Below, piece by piece: positions 8,601-9,026 of a stretch of DNA of 9,026 bases. Positions within the stretch are counted from its first letter, which is position 1; each line of letters opens with the position of its first letter. The notes beneath the pieces are model-generated. The model was not told where the DNA came from. It made no database searches and saw only the letters and a program-made list of their open reading frames with translations. Location: assembly GCA_903953455.1 (NCBI GenBank), contig CAJBJW010000192.1:1-9026 (forward strand), given 5' to 3'. A program made the translations under genes and the position numbers. This DNA is from an uncultured Pseudomonadota bacterium. GTDB lineage: Bacteria > Pseudomonadota > Gammaproteobacteria > Methylococcales > Methylomonadaceae.

Positions 8601-8999
8601 GAATCTTTACCCCCCTTTGACTTGGTCGCAGCGCTTGCAATTTGCAATAACAATTCGACGCTATTACATAAATTATTATTGAGTTTCAGTATAAATTACA
8701 GTGACCTAGCCAATCAATTAGCTATATTTATTCAGGCAAACGACTTTTTACCAGCTAAACATTTAACACATTCGATAAATGGAATGGCTGGGACATTGGG
8801 AGCACATGAATTAAAAAATGCATCCGCCGCATTGGAATTAGCACTTCATTTAGAAGATACAGAAAATATTCATTCATTGTTGAGTGATTTTACCGCTGAA
8901 TTTAACAATGCTATCAGGGCATCAGCATCGTTATCTGCGTTAGAGCAACCGATACGTATGAGGTTGGCAAAAAGAAAGCCAATGCGTGGGGGCTTTTAG
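5691..8999 (+). CDS. 7TMR-DISM hybrid sensor histidine kinase with PAS, receiver and HPt domains
   Basis: This is an inner-membrane hybrid sensor kinase of 1102 residues. In order: signal peptide (about 1-27, LALIFFIGLQLFSIRILA); periplasmic 7TMR-DISMED2 sensor with a beta-sandwich typical of ligand binding (about 40-190; GYSLSTYWFRLVLCN, PITLPPNSTQIFYIKLQS); seven-helix 7TMR-DISM bundle (about 194-397); coiled coil (about 398-450); PAS (about 454-570; FPFMVWLKDTQSRFLAVN); HisKA with phosphoacceptor H590 in NMSHEIRTPMNG; HATPase with N708, DTGIG (740-744) and GGTGLGL (769-775); receiver with D839, phospho-acceptor D882, T912 and K934; and C-terminal HPt (about 974-1080) with H1027. A full His-Asp-His phosphorelay is thus present, but the final response regulator is not in the window. 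ATG 5691 gives the signal peptide. No strong Shine-Dalgarno is seen, so coupling to the receptor stop 11 bases upstream is likely. The last roughly 15-18 residues (after about 1085) are unusually basic, lie outside the HPt fold and overlap an FGE-type gene fragment in another frame, so the native C-terminus was probably lost. Confidence 0.93.
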   Translation: MKKSCYHYLALIFFIGLQLFSIRILASDDCIDVNQLKQSPMTLTERVHFLVDPHGALTFSDIVSPNMAGQFQLDQNPAEAFNFGYSLSTYWFRLVLCNTSSIPVDRMFELADANATTVIFYSPQDKAPYQSLETGLRLPHATRPYENRFFIFPITLPPNSTQIFYIKLQSIHPVIIPFKLWTPARFHQHERNDYFAQALYFGMVVSMIIFNALIFTVLRDTIYLYYVGYVAFFALYIAAITGLGKEFLWPNLANADIFAAELCDFTIISLLLFTRRMLNTKMVIPVIDVIIKIYIAAYILQSITGFIDFALVINRYATFMHLTVASLILIASILCTFKRQRNAYFFLFSFFMLFVGAVSMILRVLGVLPTNVFTVSGFQYGSAWEMLILAFALADRFNSIRKEKEKIQSDLLQAQQLLVDNLKASEHILEIQVNERTNELQILNQTLNQKENYLRELIDNFPFMVWLKDTQSRFLAVNRALAGHYGEANTDNLLGKTDFDFAHKDIAQRYRNDDLWVQKTKQPKIIEEKILDHLGNMSWVETLRAPILDYQGNVLGTVGFSQDISARKQFEAQTEALNQSKSNFLANMSHEIRTPMNGIIGLSRLALKKEISEEVQNYLEKIYSSSNELLTIINSILDFTKLESNGFSLDNTYFNLNSLLENVDDLFEHNKQEASSTRFSINVFADVPRDLIGDATKLRQVLINLLSNATKFTAHGDIFTTITLKSQFRDTVALSFTVRDTGIGMTDDQLKRLFQPFSQADSSITRNYGGTGLGLVICKQLVELMGGTIHVSSIYGEGSTFEFTVPFTIAPSQVTLLNKPKPFSATPHFNAHRILLVEDNEINQIVAEELLTSMGLIVEIANNGKEGVERALTQSFDLIFMDIQMPIMDGFTATQRIRAESSLQNTPIIAMTAHAMEGDLEKSLAVGMNAHLTKPIDIDKLVAVLNQWFIDTQDESIVHAVTPDKTTILPESLPPFDLVAALAICNNNSTLLHKLLLSFSINYSDLANQLAIFIQANDFLPAKHLTHSINGMAGTLGAHELKNASAALELALHLEDTENIHSLLSDFTAEFNNAIRASASLSALEQPIRMRLAKRKPMRGGF

Positions 9000-9026
9000 A
9001 TATGCATGGTAATGTTTGCGAATGGG
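8951..9026 (+). pseudogene. 5'-truncated formylglycine-generating-enzyme/sulfatase-modifying-factor (FGE-fold) gene fragment
   Basis: Read from GAT at 8951, in a different frame from the kinase, the DNA encodes DTYEVGKKKANAWGLL followed by DMHGNVCEW up to the window edge. This is the conserved core of the FGE-sulfatase/SUMF1 fold (family pattern like VGxKxPNAWGLYDMHGNVWEW). The usual NVWEW Trp is Cys here. The upstream half of the fold, including the RLPTEAEWEYA-type motif normally some 45-60 residues earlier, is missing: that DNA encodes the kinase HPt domain. This frame has a stop at 8903-8905 and no ATG, GTG or TTG before ATG 9002, which lies inside the motif. It is therefore a gene remnant joined to the kinase 3' end, not a complete gene. 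Its left border is approximate (about 8940-8960). The 3' part continues beyond the window, so its extent is unknown. Confidence 0.8.

Noticed and set aside
8951..9026. Functional kinase-FGE fusion protein
   Set aside because: The FGE motif is in a different frame from the kinase, and the kinase frame stops at 8997-8999 inside the motif.

Overview
The window looks like a chromosomal stretch from a moderately AT-rich gammaproteobacterium or close relative. This is inferred from protein resemblance (CysA, CysB with conserved sulfate-pocket residues, SelO ending in SCSS, a TonB receptor) and not proven. All recognisable genes lie on the + strand. No tRNA, rRNA, CRISPR array, transposase or insertion sequence was seen.

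Layout. (1) Positions 1-829 hold the 3' three quarters of a cysA-type sulfate/thiosulfate ABC transporter ATPase, cut by the window edge before its Walker A motif. (2) Two bases later, at 832-1731, comes a CysB-type LysR regulator, so transporter and sulfur regulator form one unit. (3) After about 200 non-coding bases, selO (1929-3527) encodes the protein adenylyltransferase SelO, probably from its own promoter. (4) A gap of about 290 bp contains a perfect 12-bp palindrome. (5) A TonB-dependent outer-membrane receptor (3817-5679) is followed after 11 bp by a 1102-residue membrane hybrid histidine kinase (5691-8999) with the order signal peptide, 7TMR-DISMED2, 7TMR-DISM 7TM, coiled coil, PAS, HisKA, HATPase, REC, HPt. 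Receptor and kinase look like an operon in which an imported or outer-surface ligand may be sensed by the kinase. Neither the ligand nor the response regulator is visible here.

The most unusual spot is the extreme 3' end. From about 8951 to the window edge, a different reading frame from the kinase encodes the signature of the formylglycine-generating-enzyme/sulfatase-modifying-factor fold (NAWGLLDMHGNVCEW). The upstream half of that fold is absent, because the DNA there encodes the kinase HPt domain. The kinase therefore appears to have lost its native stop and to read about 15 residues out of frame into a 5'-truncated FGE-type gene. This is a recombination scar and not a fusion protein.

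No clearly new biological system is demonstrated. The two items most worth following are the kinase/FGE junction and the receptor-kinase pair.
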